A program made the translations under genes and the position numbers. A stretch of DNA of 64,000 nt, taken from contig JAUHWG010000018.1 of the NCBI GenBank assembly GCA_030424595.1, positions 124,001-188,000 on the forward strand, read 5' to 3'. Shown here in pieces: positions 34,977 through 43,603 of the stretch. Origin of the DNA: Polyangia bacterium (GTDB lineage: Bacteria; Myxococcota_A; Polyangia; Nannocystales; Nannocystaceae). Positions within the stretch are counted from its first letter, which is position 1. Every line of letters begins with the position of its first letter. The notes beneath the pieces were generated by a model. It was given only the letters and a program-made list of their open reading frames with translations, had not been told where the DNA came from and made no database searches.

Positions 34977-35673
34977 TGGTCGAGGTCCTGTAGGAGCGAT
35001 GGGGGAGTGCCGGGAGCCGAGACAACCTTGGCAGATAATCCGAGTATTATCTATTGGGGGAAATGTGCGATGTATGTAGTTCTGCGGGCCTCTGTCGGTA
35101 TGTGTATGTCTGTGGAGTCTGGCAATAGACGCTGGGTATGAAGACTGGGGATGAAGACTGGGCATGGACGACCGGACCGACTCTGCACATGAACGTCAGC
35201 ATGCGGAGTGTGCTCCGGTGTGTGAGCCGGACGAGGTGCCGAGTCTACGCGGCGCGGAGTCGGGCACGGGAGGGCGAGCTCCGCGTGGTTTGGCCCCGCA
35301 TGACCCTGGGCTCGCCGAGTCGCGCGCTGAATGTCCATCTTCGTCCAGAGCAGCGGGCGCCCAGCGGCGCTCTGTTTGAGGACGTCGCCCCCGCACTGCG
35401 CAGTCTCTCGCGGACCCACCAGGTCGCGCGGATCGCCCTGGTGCAGCTGGGCCTGCCGCTGGGCTTACATCTGGGTCCTGCCGCTGGTCCTCACCTGGGT
35501 CCTCACCTGGGTCCTCACCGGGGCCGCAGGGCCTGCGCTTGGGCTCGACGATCCTCGGCCTGCGCTCGGGAGACGGCCTCGACGTCGCGATAGAGCAGCA
35601 GGGCGCGCTCGTTCTCCCTCCGCGAGGCACCGTCAAGCAGGTCTGCGAGGCCGCAGCCAGGGGCGGCCGCCTG
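34977..35673. other. Gene-free stretch with palindrome and short repeats
   Basis: No supported gene in ~700 bp. The left part is AT-richer than its surroundings and holds the 35033-35052 palindrome. At 35138-35162 there are two ATGAAGACTGGG units, and at 35484-35519 two to three 12-bp CTGGGTCCTCAC units. Open frames on both strands lack domains. Confidence 0.55.
35033..35052. promoter_or_regulatory. Palindromic operator candidate AGATAAT-N6-ATTATCT
   Basis: A perfect 7-bp inverted repeat with a 6-bp spacer in an AT-rich patch upstream of the minus-strand propeller gene. It resembles the GATAAT...ATTATC halves of a Fur box but is one base shorter than the 19-bp form, so Fur, another family member or an unrelated regulator are all possible. 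Confidence 0.45.
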
Positions 35674-36804
35674 CTAGAGAAGCGTGGAGACGAGGGCTGC
35701 GGAGCCGGCGACGCGGATCGCCTCGACCGGCCAGGCCCAGCGCTTCCCCTCGAAGAGCCCGCCCCAGACCGCGGTCGCGGCGACCACGAGGACGCTGGCG
35801 ATCAGCGCGAACTCGAGGGTCATCGTCTTGACGTTGCCGAGGAGGTACGACGTCGCGTAGATGGCGGCGAGGAGCTGGAGGACGATGTACGCCTTGACCC
35901 AAGCGCTCGTCTTGTCGGGGGAGAACTTGTGATCTCGTCGCCACCAGAGCTGCTCTGGCGGGACCCCGCTGCCACGCTCCGTCGGTGACCAGGCCGGGTG
36001 GGCGAACCAGACCCAGACACGGTCGCGCAGGCGAGGAAAGGCGCGGCTGCGCTCGGCGACGTCGAAGAAGTGGTGGAAGTTCGCCCAGATCGGGCTAAAG
36101 CTCCGCAGCAGCTTGGTCGTGCCGTAGACCGGGGGCGCGCGCTCGGCCTCAAAGGTGCCGAAGAGTCGGTCCCAGAGGATCAAGATCCCGCCGTAATTGC
36201 GGTCGAGGTACTCGTCGTTGACGGCGTGGTGGACCCGGTGGTGGGAGGGCGTATTGATGATCCACTCGAGGGGACCCAGGCGGTCGATGAGCTCGGTGTG
36301 GATCCAGAATTGGTAGAGGCTGCTGACCGCCTTGGAGACCAGGTAGATGTGCGGCGGCAGACCGAGGACGCCGAGGAGCAGGAAGAGCGGCAGCGCCGTG
36401 AACCCGGTGAACCACGCCTGACGGAGGGCGACGGCGAGGTTGTAGTCCTCGCTGTGGTGGTGGACGACGTGGGCGGCCCAGAGGAGGTTGATCTCGTGGC
36501 TTCCCCGGTGCCACCAGTAGTAGAGGAAGTCGACGCCGACGATGCCGAAGACCCACTGCCAGGCGACGCCGATCCCGAGGGCGTCGAGGTCCCAGAGCCT
36601 GAAGTTGGCGAAGACCCAGATGTAGACCGCGGTCCGGAGCGCGCCGGTGAGCACGGAGCTGACGATCTGGCTGGAGAGTCCGCAGCCGAGATCGGAGACC
36701 GCGTCGTTGAGCCTGTAGACCTGGCGTCGACGCGCCTTGGCGACGAGCACCTCGACGGCGATGAGGACGAGGAAGGCCGGGATGGCGAGGGCGATCAGGT
36801 TCAT
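35674..36804 (-). CDS. Fatty acid hydroxylase / sterol desaturase superfamily membrane protein
   Basis: A 376-aa integral membrane di-iron enzyme. The three histidine clusters of the superfamily are present in order: HRGSHE (about 98), HVVHHHSE (about 111) and HHRVHH (about 187). Transmembrane helices lie before and after, including a C-terminal set of three. It most likely hydroxylates or desaturates a lipid; sterol, alkylglycerol monooxygenase-like and carotenoid substrates cannot be told apart here. Its monocistronic start is 246 bp from the divergent lipoprotein gene at 37051, and no sterol genes are nearby. Confidence 0.9.
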   Translation of the reverse strand: MNLIALAIPAFLVLIAVEVLVAKARRRQVYRLNDAVSDLGCGLSSQIVSSVLTGALRTAVYIWVFANFRLWDLDALGIGVAWQWVFGIVGVDFLYYWWHRGSHEINLLWAAHVVHHHSEDYNLAVALRQAWFTGFTALPLFLLLGVLGLPPHIYLVSKAVSSLYQFWIHTELIDRLGPLEWIINTPSHHRVHHAVNDEYLDRNYGGILILWDRLFGTFEAERAPPVYGTTKLLRSFSPIWANFHHFFDVAERSRAFPRLRDRVWVWFAHPAWSPTERGSGVPPEQLWWRRDHKFSPDKTSAWVKAYIVLQLLAAIYATSYLLGNVKTMTLEFALIASVLVVAATAVWGGLFEGKRWAWPVEAIRVAGSAALVSTLL

Positions 36805-37050
36805 GGTCCATCGCTCGGCGGCGCCGGTCCGCCGATGATACCGCGAAGGCGGCAGACCCCGTCGCCGCGAGCGGGCGCTGGGGTCGTTCCATGGGTGGGC
36901 GGGGCGCGAACGTCCGTCAGCGAGCGCCTTGCTCTATCCAAGAGCGGCCTCGGGGCCGCGCGAGCAGAGCAGGATTCGCGCTCGCCGGAGCGACCACGCC
37001 GCAGCTTGTCGGTACGATGATCCCCTTGGACCGACCTTGGAGGGCCTTGA

Positions 37051-38688
37051 ATGTTGAAAGATCAGATGTCCCGATGTGATGCGCTCGTCATCTCTGTGTT
37101 CCTTGGCGTGGCCTGTCTCGGAGGCTGCTCAGGCGATGATGGCGGGGCGACCGGCGCGACCCTCAGCACGTCGACGACGGCGACGTCGGGCACGACCGTG
37201 GCGACGATGTCGACGAGCACGGCGACGACCGCAGAGACGACGGGGGATGGCAGCGCGACGGTCGCCACGTCGACGACCTCGGGGACGTCGACCACCGAGG
37301 ATGAGACCTCCACCGGCCCTGCGCCTGTCTGTGGCGACGGCGTCGTCGATCCCGGCGAGGAGTGCGACGAAGGCCCGGCCAACAGCGACGAGGGGGCGTG
37401 CACCAGCGGCTGCAAGGCGGCCGTCTGCGGCGACGGCTACCTGGGGCCCGGTGAGTTCTGCGATGACGGCAACACCGACGACGGCGACGAGTGCCCGAGC
37501 GACTGTCTCTCCCCAGAGTGTGGTGATGGGATCATCCAGCGAGGCGACGAGTGTGACGACGGGAATGACGACAACACCGACGCCTGTCTGAACACCTGCC
37601 AGTCCGCGAGCTGCGGGGATGGACATGTCTACGCCGGCGTCGAAGAGTGCGACGACGGTAACAACGACAATAGCGACGAGTGCACCACGCTCTGCGCCGC
37701 GCCGAGCTGCGACGACGGCCTCGCGAGCGGCGACGAGAGCGACGTCGACTGCGGCGGGAGCTGTGAGCCCTGCGGCGTCGATGCGGTCTGCGTCGCCGGC
37801 TCGGACTGCGAGAGCGGGTTTTGTGACGCCGGAGCCTGCGCGGTCGCGGCGACCTGCAAGGCGATCAAGGGCGCCGACGATCAGGCGGCGGACGGCCTCT
37901 ACACGATCGATCCCGACGGTGACGGCGGCGAGGATCCCTTCGTCGCCTATTGCGATATGACCACAGACGGCGGCGGCTGGACCTTGGTCCTGAACCTCGA
38001 CACCTCGGACGGCCACGTGATGTGGTGGGCGAACAGCAAGTGGACCGACGGTACGGCCTACGGTAGCCCGGAGACAGCGCTCACCGAGGATCATATCAGC
38101 GTCGGCTGGAGCTCCTACGCCGGCGCGACGGAGCTGCTCCTCGCGGTCCATGAGGAGGGCTCGATCGTCGGCTGGAAGAGCTTTAGCAAGTCGACCGACG
38201 ACACGATGCGCGGGCACGTGATGGGGGGAGACAACGTGCTCCTCGGCTCGGCCGTGAAGAACTCGGACACCGCCGGGATCTGGGCGGGGGAGGGCCTCGT
38301 GCGGCTCTCGACCAAGCTCTACGCAAACCACTGCGTCGCGACGGGGGGCGGCTGCACCAGCGGGGCGAGCGGCTCGCCCGACGGCGATCGGATAGGTTCG
38401 CACGAGGCGACCCCGTCGAACAACCTGGGCGGCGGTCTCGGCAACTGGCACGATATGAACTACTGCTGCAACGGCGACTACGGCAGCGGCAAGACCTGCA
38501 ACGGTCAGGCCTTTCGCACCGCCTCCGAGGCGCAGTCGGGGTGGGCGGCCTGCTACGGCGGGAGCGGTCACTTCGGCACGGACACGTTCGCCGCGTCGAC
38601 CAACACCTGCTCCAACGCCGGCTGTAGCGGTGCGAATTGGTCGCAGCCCAACGGTCAGGACTACGACTACGCGCTCTTCCTCCGCTGA
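37051..38688 (+). CDS. Lipoprotein with Cys-rich repeats and fibrinogen/intelectin-like domain
   Basis: 545 aa. The lipobox Leu-Gly-Gly-Cys is at about residues 23-26, followed by a Thr/Ser-rich linker to about 90. Four to five myxobacterial Cys-rich repeats of the CGDGxxxxGEECDDGN type occupy about 92-215, then a Cys-rich spacer. From about residue 270 to the end is a fibrinogen-C/intelectin-like domain: LYTIDPDGDGGEDPFVAYCDMTTDGGGWTLVL, then WANSKWTDG and a Cys-rich end with Trp and Gly clusters. In animals such domains bind glycans. Here it could be a surface lectin for prey or self recognition. GGAGG lies 8 nt before the ATG. Confidence 0.9.
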   Translation: MLKDQMSRCDALVISVFLGVACLGGCSGDDGGATGATLSTSTTATSGTTVATMSTSTATTAETTGDGSATVATSTTSGTSTTEDETSTGPAPVCGDGVVDPGEECDEGPANSDEGACTSGCKAAVCGDGYLGPGEFCDDGNTDDGDECPSDCLSPECGDGIIQRGDECDDGNDDNTDACLNTCQSASCGDGHVYAGVEECDDGNNDNSDECTTLCAAPSCDDGLASGDESDVDCGGSCEPCGVDAVCVAGSDCESGFCDAGACAVAATCKAIKGADDQAADGLYTIDPDGDGGEDPFVAYCDMTTDGGGWTLVLNLDTSDGHVMWWANSKWTDGTAYGSPETALTEDHISVGWSSYAGATELLLAVHEEGSIVGWKSFSKSTDDTMRGHVMGGDNVLLGSAVKNSDTAGIWAGEGLVRLSTKLYANHCVATGGGCTSGASGSPDGDRIGSHEATPSNNLGGGLGNWHDMNYCCNGDYGSGKTCNGQAFRTASEAQSGWAACYGGSGHFGTDTFAASTNTCSNAGCSGANWSQPNGQDYDYALFLR

Positions 38689-38840
38689 GGCCACGGGGCC
38701 GGCGCGGCGCCCCGAGAGGCGCGTTTTCGCGGGGACCTACGCTCCGAGAGAGCGCGGGACGCCGGGCCGACCGCGCTCGCGGCGATCGGTCGCGCCGCGG
38801 AGCTCAGGGTTCTCTTGGGGACTCCGCTACTATCCCCGGG

Positions 38841-40655
38841 ATGAAGCCGAACTCAGGTGTGCAGAGGTATGGTCGGTGGGCGGGGAGCATCGCCGGGATC
38901 GTGGGGATCGTGGGGATCGTCGGCCTTGTCGGCGCCGCCTGTGGCGGTGATGGCCCGGCGGAGAGCGCCTCCGGATCGGGCTCGGCGAGCGACTCGCAGG
39001 GGAGCAGCGGCACCGCTGAGGCGAGCGCCAGCGAGGGCGCCAGCGCAGGCTCCTCCGGGGCGAGCGCGAGCGGGATGACCGGGACGACGGGGGCGAGCGC
39101 GACCGACGGGACCGCAGGGACAGGGACGAGCGGGACCTCCGGGACCTCCGGGACGACGGCGAGCGAGAGCAGCGGCGTCGTCACGGCGGGCACGACCTCT
39201 GCGGGCACGACAGACGGGACGGGCACGACCGCGGGGAGCACGACAGTCGGCCCTGAGTGTCAGGATGACGACGATTGCCCGCCCATCGTCGAGGTCTGCA
39301 TGGTCCCTGTCTGCGACGGGGGCGTGTGCGCGGGAGAACCGGCGATGGCCGGGACCGCCTGCGATCAGGGGGAGGGGGTCGTCTGCGACGGCGAGGGTCA
39401 ATGCGTCGAGTGTCTCGCCGACGACGAGTGTGCGACCAAGCTCTGCCAGCTCGGCGAGTGCGCGCCGGCGGCCTGCGGCGACGGGATCAAGAACGGTGAC
39501 GAGACGGACGTCGACTGCGGCGGCAGCTGCCCGGCGAAGTGCGAGGACGGGGAGGGCTGCAGCGGCGGTGGTGACTGCGAGAGCGGCGTGTGCACCAACA
39601 ACGAGTGCAAGGCGCCCTCCTGCTCCGACGGACTGAAGAACGGACAGGAGACGGACGTCGACTGCGGAGGCTCGTGCCCGAGCAAGTGCGAGGACGGGGA
39701 CAGCTGCGAGGTCCCTGCGGACTGCGTCGGCGGGATCTGCTCCGACAACACCTGCGACTCGCCCTCGTGCGGGGACGGGATCAAGAACGGCCAGGAGACG
39801 GACGTCGACTGCGGCGGCGACTGTCCCGACGACTGCGCGGACGGTGAGGGGTGCTCGGGAAACAGCGACTGCGAGAGCGACTACTGCGAGGGCGGGACCT
39901 GCAAGCCCGAGCCGGGGGCGCTGTGCGCCTCGGCCCCCGCCGATCCCGAGACCGGGCAGAAATGTCCGCTCTTCGCCCAGTGCGACACCCACAGCGACTG
40001 CGGCGTCAACAAGGACTGTCAGCTGTGGTTTTGCAACAATCAAAAGCGCTGTGAACTCGACGCGCTCGGCGGCTGCGGGATCAACTCCGGAGGTGGCTGC
40101 ATCGCCGACGTCGTGATCTCTCAGTACTCGCTGCCGCCGGTCGCGAAGCGCTTTGTCCCGCCGGACGGGGTCGACTTCCGTGAGCTCGCCTCGATCGCCT
40201 TCGTCGTGACCAACAACACCAGCAAGGACCTCTTCATCGACGAGATCCCGCTCGCCCTGGACACGATGAACGGCGGCTCCAGCTTCGACGTGTCGTCGAC
40301 CAAGCTCTTCGAGGACAGCGGCAAGAACGGCGAGCACGAGCCGGGCTCGTTCTTCCTCTGCGTGACCGCCAAGACCTTTCAGTTTCCGGCGAACGGGCTG
40401 ATGTCGAAGTGCGGCAACCTCAACCAGACCAAGGTCCCGAAGAACGGCGGCAGCGAGCAGTTCATCGTCAACATCGCCTTCGCCAAGGAGCTCGGCTACA
40501 TCAAGGGTCGCTCCTATCGCCTGCGGATCCCCTCGCAGGTCGGCTTCAAATTCAAGGAGGGGAGCGTCTTCGGGCCGACCTTTGAGGGCTCGAAGTGCGG
40601 CGTCCCCGGGGGAGGCTTCACCGGGGCCTGGCTGACCGCGGAGGCGTTCCCGTAG
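38841..40655 (+). CDS. Lipoprotein with DVDCGG-type Cys-rich repeats
   Basis: 604 aa. A signal with an Ile/Val/Gly repeat (GIVGIVGIVGLVGAAC) ends in a lipobox. The Ser/Thr/Gly/Ala linker spans about 35-135. A Cys-rich block (about 137-430) contains three copies of a ~45-residue unit, GxxNGxETDVDCGGxCPxxC followed by DGxxCxxxxDCxxGxC. The C-terminal ~190 residues form a predicted beta-rich domain without a recognised family. The ATG at 38841 is 7 nt after TACTAT (38828-38833), a near-perfect -10, suggesting a leaderless transcript. Likely a surface adhesin. Confidence 0.85.
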   Translation: MKPNSGVQRYGRWAGSIAGIVGIVGIVGLVGAACGGDGPAESASGSGSASDSQGSSGTAEASASEGASAGSSGASASGMTGTTGASATDGTAGTGTSGTSGTSGTTASESSGVVTAGTTSAGTTDGTGTTAGSTTVGPECQDDDDCPPIVEVCMVPVCDGGVCAGEPAMAGTACDQGEGVVCDGEGQCVECLADDECATKLCQLGECAPAACGDGIKNGDETDVDCGGSCPAKCEDGEGCSGGGDCESGVCTNNECKAPSCSDGLKNGQETDVDCGGSCPSKCEDGDSCEVPADCVGGICSDNTCDSPSCGDGIKNGQETDVDCGGDCPDDCADGEGCSGNSDCESDYCEGGTCKPEPGALCASAPADPETGQKCPLFAQCDTHSDCGVNKDCQLWFCNNQKRCELDALGGCGINSGGGCIADVVISQYSLPPVAKRFVPPDGVDFRELASIAFVVTNNTSKDLFIDEIPLALDTMNGGSSFDVSSTKLFEDSGKNGEHEPGSFFLCVTAKTFQFPANGLMSKCGNLNQTKVPKNGGSEQFIVNIAFAKELGYIKGRSYRLRIPSQVGFKFKEGSVFGPTFEGSKCGVPGGGFTGAWLTAEAFP

Positions 40656-40763
40656 GGGGCGTGGCAGGGCTTCTCTGTCGGCTCTGAACAGCCCGTGGCG
40701 AAGGCCAAGAGGACGCACGAACGACTACGGCGCGAGAGCGGGCGGGGCTTTCGCCGCCGGCTG

Positions 40764-41738
40764 CTAGCCGTGCGTAGCGCCGGTCGGGCTCATCTGGTTT
40801 TTGGGCAAGAGCTTGCGCTTGCGGAGGCTGATATCCGCCGGGCTCGAGAGATCGCCGGCGGAGCCGACGATGAGGCGGAGCTCGTAGATCGAGCCGTCGC
40901 CCGAGGGGGCGGGGAGGCTCTGGATGGCGCCGCGGTCGAAGCCCCGCCAGAGGGACGCCCTGTCCTTTCGCAGCTCGGCGAGCGCGTCGGCCAGGATCGT
41001 CAGCTCGTGGTGGTATGCGCTCGTGAGCACCAGCTCACAGCGGATCGAGCGGCACGTGACATCGCGGAGGCTGGCGACCGGGCCGTCGGGGGCGCCGTCA
41101 AAGGTGGCGTCGCGGGTCAGCGCGAAGAGCTGGTAGTGCAGCGATTTTTGGGCTTGGGCCCAGCGCTCGTCGACAGGCTCGCCCTCGAGGGGGGCGTCTC
41201 CGTAGTCCTTCCAGAGCGCGTTGAGGTCGGCGCGGCTGCGCGGGCTCGACAGGGGCTCGCCCGTGACCGCCACGTCCGCGATCGTCGGGTCGAGCTCCGG
41301 ATCCGCCTCAGGCTTGGCGCCGCTCGCCGCCCCCGGCCCTGTCGCAGGGTTGAGCCCGGCCGCCGGGTCGACGGCCGCGTCGATCTTGGTGGTGGGGGTC
41401 GGCCGCATCGGGTCGCTGGAGCCCGGAGGGTCGGCTCCCTCGGCGCTGGCGGCGGCCCTCCGCCGCTCCTCGAGCCTCGCCTTGCGCTCCGCCTTCGCGG
41501 TCGCCTCGTCGGAGACCTGATGGACGTGGTTCATGCTGCGAAAGATCACGCTCTTGCCGGGCTTCGGCGTCGGCGGCATGTACCAGGGGCGATCCGTCGC
41601 CGGGACGATCATGAAGAGGTAGGCGAAGACCACCGCGGTGCCGAGCACGAGCGGGAGGATCCAGGTCGTGGCCCAGGCGAGCGCTTGCCTGGCGGTGGTC
41701 GGGGGCGAGGTCGGGCCGGTGGCGCTGTGGGCGGTCAT
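40764..41738 (-). CDS. Membrane-anchored hypothetical protein in the FHA/sigma-54 operon
   Basis: A 324-aa protein with one transmembrane helix (about 22-46, WATTWILPLVLGTAVVFAYLFMI), a charged Ala/Glu/Arg segment (about 75-110) and a Pro/Ala linker. Its soluble C-terminal domain (about 170-324) has two Cys residues close together (VTCRSIRCELVL), a probable disulphide. No family recognised. The ATG overlaps the stop of the upstream lipoprotein gene by 4 bp (ATGA), so it is translated as the last gene of the four-gene unit starting with the rhomboid-like protein. Confidence 0.72.
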   Translation of the reverse strand: MTAHSATGPTSPPTTARQALAWATTWILPLVLGTAVVFAYLFMIVPATDRPWYMPPTPKPGKSVIFRSMNHVHQVSDEATAKAERKARLEERRRAAASAEGADPPGSSDPMRPTPTTKIDAAVDPAAGLNPATGPGAASGAKPEADPELDPTIADVAVTGEPLSSPRSRADLNALWKDYGDAPLEGEPVDERWAQAQKSLHYQLFALTRDATFDGAPDGPVASLRDVTCRSIRCELVLTSAYHHELTILADALAELRKDRASLWRGFDRGAIQSLPAPSGDGSIYELRLIVGSAGDLSSPADISLRKRKLLPKNQMSPTGATHG

Positions 41739-42184
41739 GGCGTGTTGGCGAGGGGCGTTGGGGTCGGGATCTGGACGCGCCAGGCGTCGTCCTCAAAGAC
41801 CAGCGAGAGCTCTGCGGTCTGCTCTTGGCTGCCGTAGAGGCGGACGCGGGCGGTGCTCTCGCTGCTCTCGACGACCTCGACCCGCGCGATCCGGAGCATC
41901 GGATCGACGTCCGCGATCTGCAACATCTCATGGGGGGCGATCGTCCGCCGGCCGCCGACGTGGTGGCTCGCCCGCTCGGCCGCGGTCTGCAGGCGGTTGG
42001 CGGCGGCGCTCTCGAGGAGCGGCAAGAGCTGGGCCGTGTTGCCGCGCTGAGCCGCCTCGACGAACGCCTGGGCGGCGACCTCGGGGGTCTTGGCCTCGCC
42101 ACCGCAGGCCGCCGCCTGGACGAGGGCGAGGACGAGGGCGAGGGCCGGCAGCTTCACGCCGCGGGTGCTGGGTCCAGCGATCAT
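41735..42184 (-). CDS. Small lipoprotein with DUF4878/NTF2-like fold
   Basis: 149 aa. The signal peptide ends in a lipobox (Ala-Ala-Ala-Cys at about 24-27). The mature part (TPEVAAQAFVEAAQRGNTAQLLPLL near the start, and a C-terminal strand EDDAWRVQIP) has the layout of DUF4878-type NTF2-like small envelope proteins. Translationally coupled at both ends by ATGA overlaps with the sigma-54 activator upstream and the membrane-anchored protein downstream. A periplasmic partner of the latter is plausible. Confidence 0.78.
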   Translation of the reverse strand: MIAGPSTRGVKLPALALVLALVQAAACGGEAKTPEVAAQAFVEAAQRGNTAQLLPLLESAAANRLQTAAERASHHVGGRRTIAPHEMLQIADVDPMLRIARVEVVESSESTARVRLYGSQEQTAELSLVFEDDAWRVQIPTPTPLANTP

Positions 42185-43587
42185 TTCTCGACCCCTGAAC
42201 GCGGGATGTTCAGGCGCTTGACCAGCTCCCGCAGGTAGTAGCGGGTGATCCCTGCCTCTGCCGCCGCGCGGCTGAGATTGCCGCCTGTCTGGGTGAGCAG
42301 GCGGGCGAAGTAGCGGCGCTCAAACTCGTCGATGAGCTCCTGCTTCGCCGTCTTGAAGGGGCTGGCGAAGAGCTCCTCCGGGAAGCCGCCGTGGCCCTGA
42401 CCGGGCTCTGCGCTGGCGCTCGGCGGCGGAGGGGGGGGCGGCCGCCTGCCGAGGTGAAGATCGCTGGGCTCGATGGTCGCGCCGGCCAGGTACGCTGCGC
42501 GCTCGATCGTGTTCTTCAGCTCGCGGACGTTGCCGGGCCAGCGCTCGGCGAGGAGGGCTGTGCGGGCCGGGATCCCGAGCGTAGGCGCCTGTCCGCGGAT
42601 CGCCCGGAAGGCGTCGAGGAAGCGCTCGGCGATCATGATCACGTCCTCGCCGCGATCGCGCAGCGGCGGCAGCTCGACGCCCATCACCGAGAGCCGGAAG
42701 TAGAGATCCTCGCGGAACTCGCCGCGGCTGACCATCGCTCGGAGATCCCGGTGGGTCGCGGCGACCACCCGGGCGTCGACCTTGCGCACCTGGTGCTCGC
42801 CGAGGCGCTGGACCTCGCGGCGGTCGAGCACCCGCAGGAGCTTGGGCTGGAGCTCCAGCGGCAGCTCGCCGATCTCGTCGAGGAAGAGGGTGCCGCGGTT
42901 GGCCTCCTCGAAGGCGCCGGCGCGGTCGGAGGTGGCGCCCGTGAACGAGCCCTTCTTGTGGCCGAGGATCGACGCCTCCGCCAGCTCCCGCGGGAGCGAT
43001 CCGCAGTCGAGGACGACGAAGGGGCCGCGACGCCGCGGGGACTCGTCGTGGAGGGCGCGGGCGACCAGCTCCTTGCCGGTCCCGGTCTCGCCCTGGATGA
43101 GCACGCTCATCTCCGTGCCGGCGATCCGCTCGAGGATCGCGAAGACCTCGCGCATCGTCGTCGACGCGCCGTAGAGGGCGCCGAAGTGATCGCTCCGGGA
43201 GAGCGGGACGTCGACCTCGTCGGCGGCGAGGAAGTTGATCGTCGTCTTGCCGATCTGGATGTTGCTCCCAGGATCGAGCCAGACCTCGCGGATCCTCACC
43301 CCTTGGACCTGCGTCCCGTTGGTGCTCCCGAGATCGCGGAGGAGGATCCCGCGACGGTCGACCAGGAGCTCGGCGTGGACGCCGGAGACCGACGTGTCGT
43401 TGAGCACCAGGTCGTTTACCGAGGCGCGGCCGATCGTCAGCCGCGAGCGGGTGACCTGGATCTGGGCGCCCTCGTCCGGGCCTTCTGTGACCCGGAGGAT
43501 GACCCGACGAGCCTGACGCGACGCGGTCGGAGGCTGAAAGGTCGTCGTCAGCCCGAATTCGGGGTCCTCTGGGCGTTTGCTCGGCAC
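42181..43587 (-). CDS. FHA-domain sigma-54-dependent transcriptional activator
   Basis: 468 aa. The N-terminal FHA domain (about 28-120) has the phosphothreonine-binding pattern IGRASVNDLVLNDTSVSGVHAEL and LGSTNGT. The AAA+ domain (about 135-370) has Walker A GETGTGKE, Walker B TLFLDEIGEL and an arginine-finger region. Its sigma-54-contacting loop reads GSFTGA rather than the near-universal GAFTGA. The C-terminus is a Fis-type HTH (AAEAGITRYYLRELVKRL). FHA-type activators in myxobacteria are usually switched by Ser/Thr kinases. It starts with GTG and is coupled to the downstream lipoprotein gene. Confidence 0.94.
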   Translation of the reverse strand: MPSKRPEDPEFGLTTTFQPPTASRQARRVILRVTEGPDEGAQIQVTRSRLTIGRASVNDLVLNDTSVSGVHAELLVDRRGILLRDLGSTNGTQVQGVRIREVWLDPGSNIQIGKTTINFLAADEVDVPLSRSDHFGALYGASTTMREVFAILERIAGTEMSVLIQGETGTGKELVARALHDESPRRRGPFVVLDCGSLPRELAEASILGHKKGSFTGATSDRAGAFEEANRGTLFLDEIGELPLELQPKLLRVLDRREVQRLGEHQVRKVDARVVAATHRDLRAMVSRGEFREDLYFRLSVMGVELPPLRDRGEDVIMIAERFLDAFRAIRGQAPTLGIPARTALLAERWPGNVRELKNTIERAAYLAGATIEPSDLHLGRRPPPPPPPSASAEPGQGHGGFPEELFASPFKTAKQELIDEFERRYFARLLTQTGGNLSRAAAEAGITRYYLRELVKRLNIPRSGVEK

Positions 43588-43603
43588 GGCGTATCGGGGC
43601 TGG

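Noticed and set aside
38853..40718. 621-codon minus-strand open frame opposite a Cys-rich lipoprotein
   Set aside because: The plus strand encodes a lipobox, linker and Cys repeats; the minus frame is low-complexity Arg/Val/Ala.
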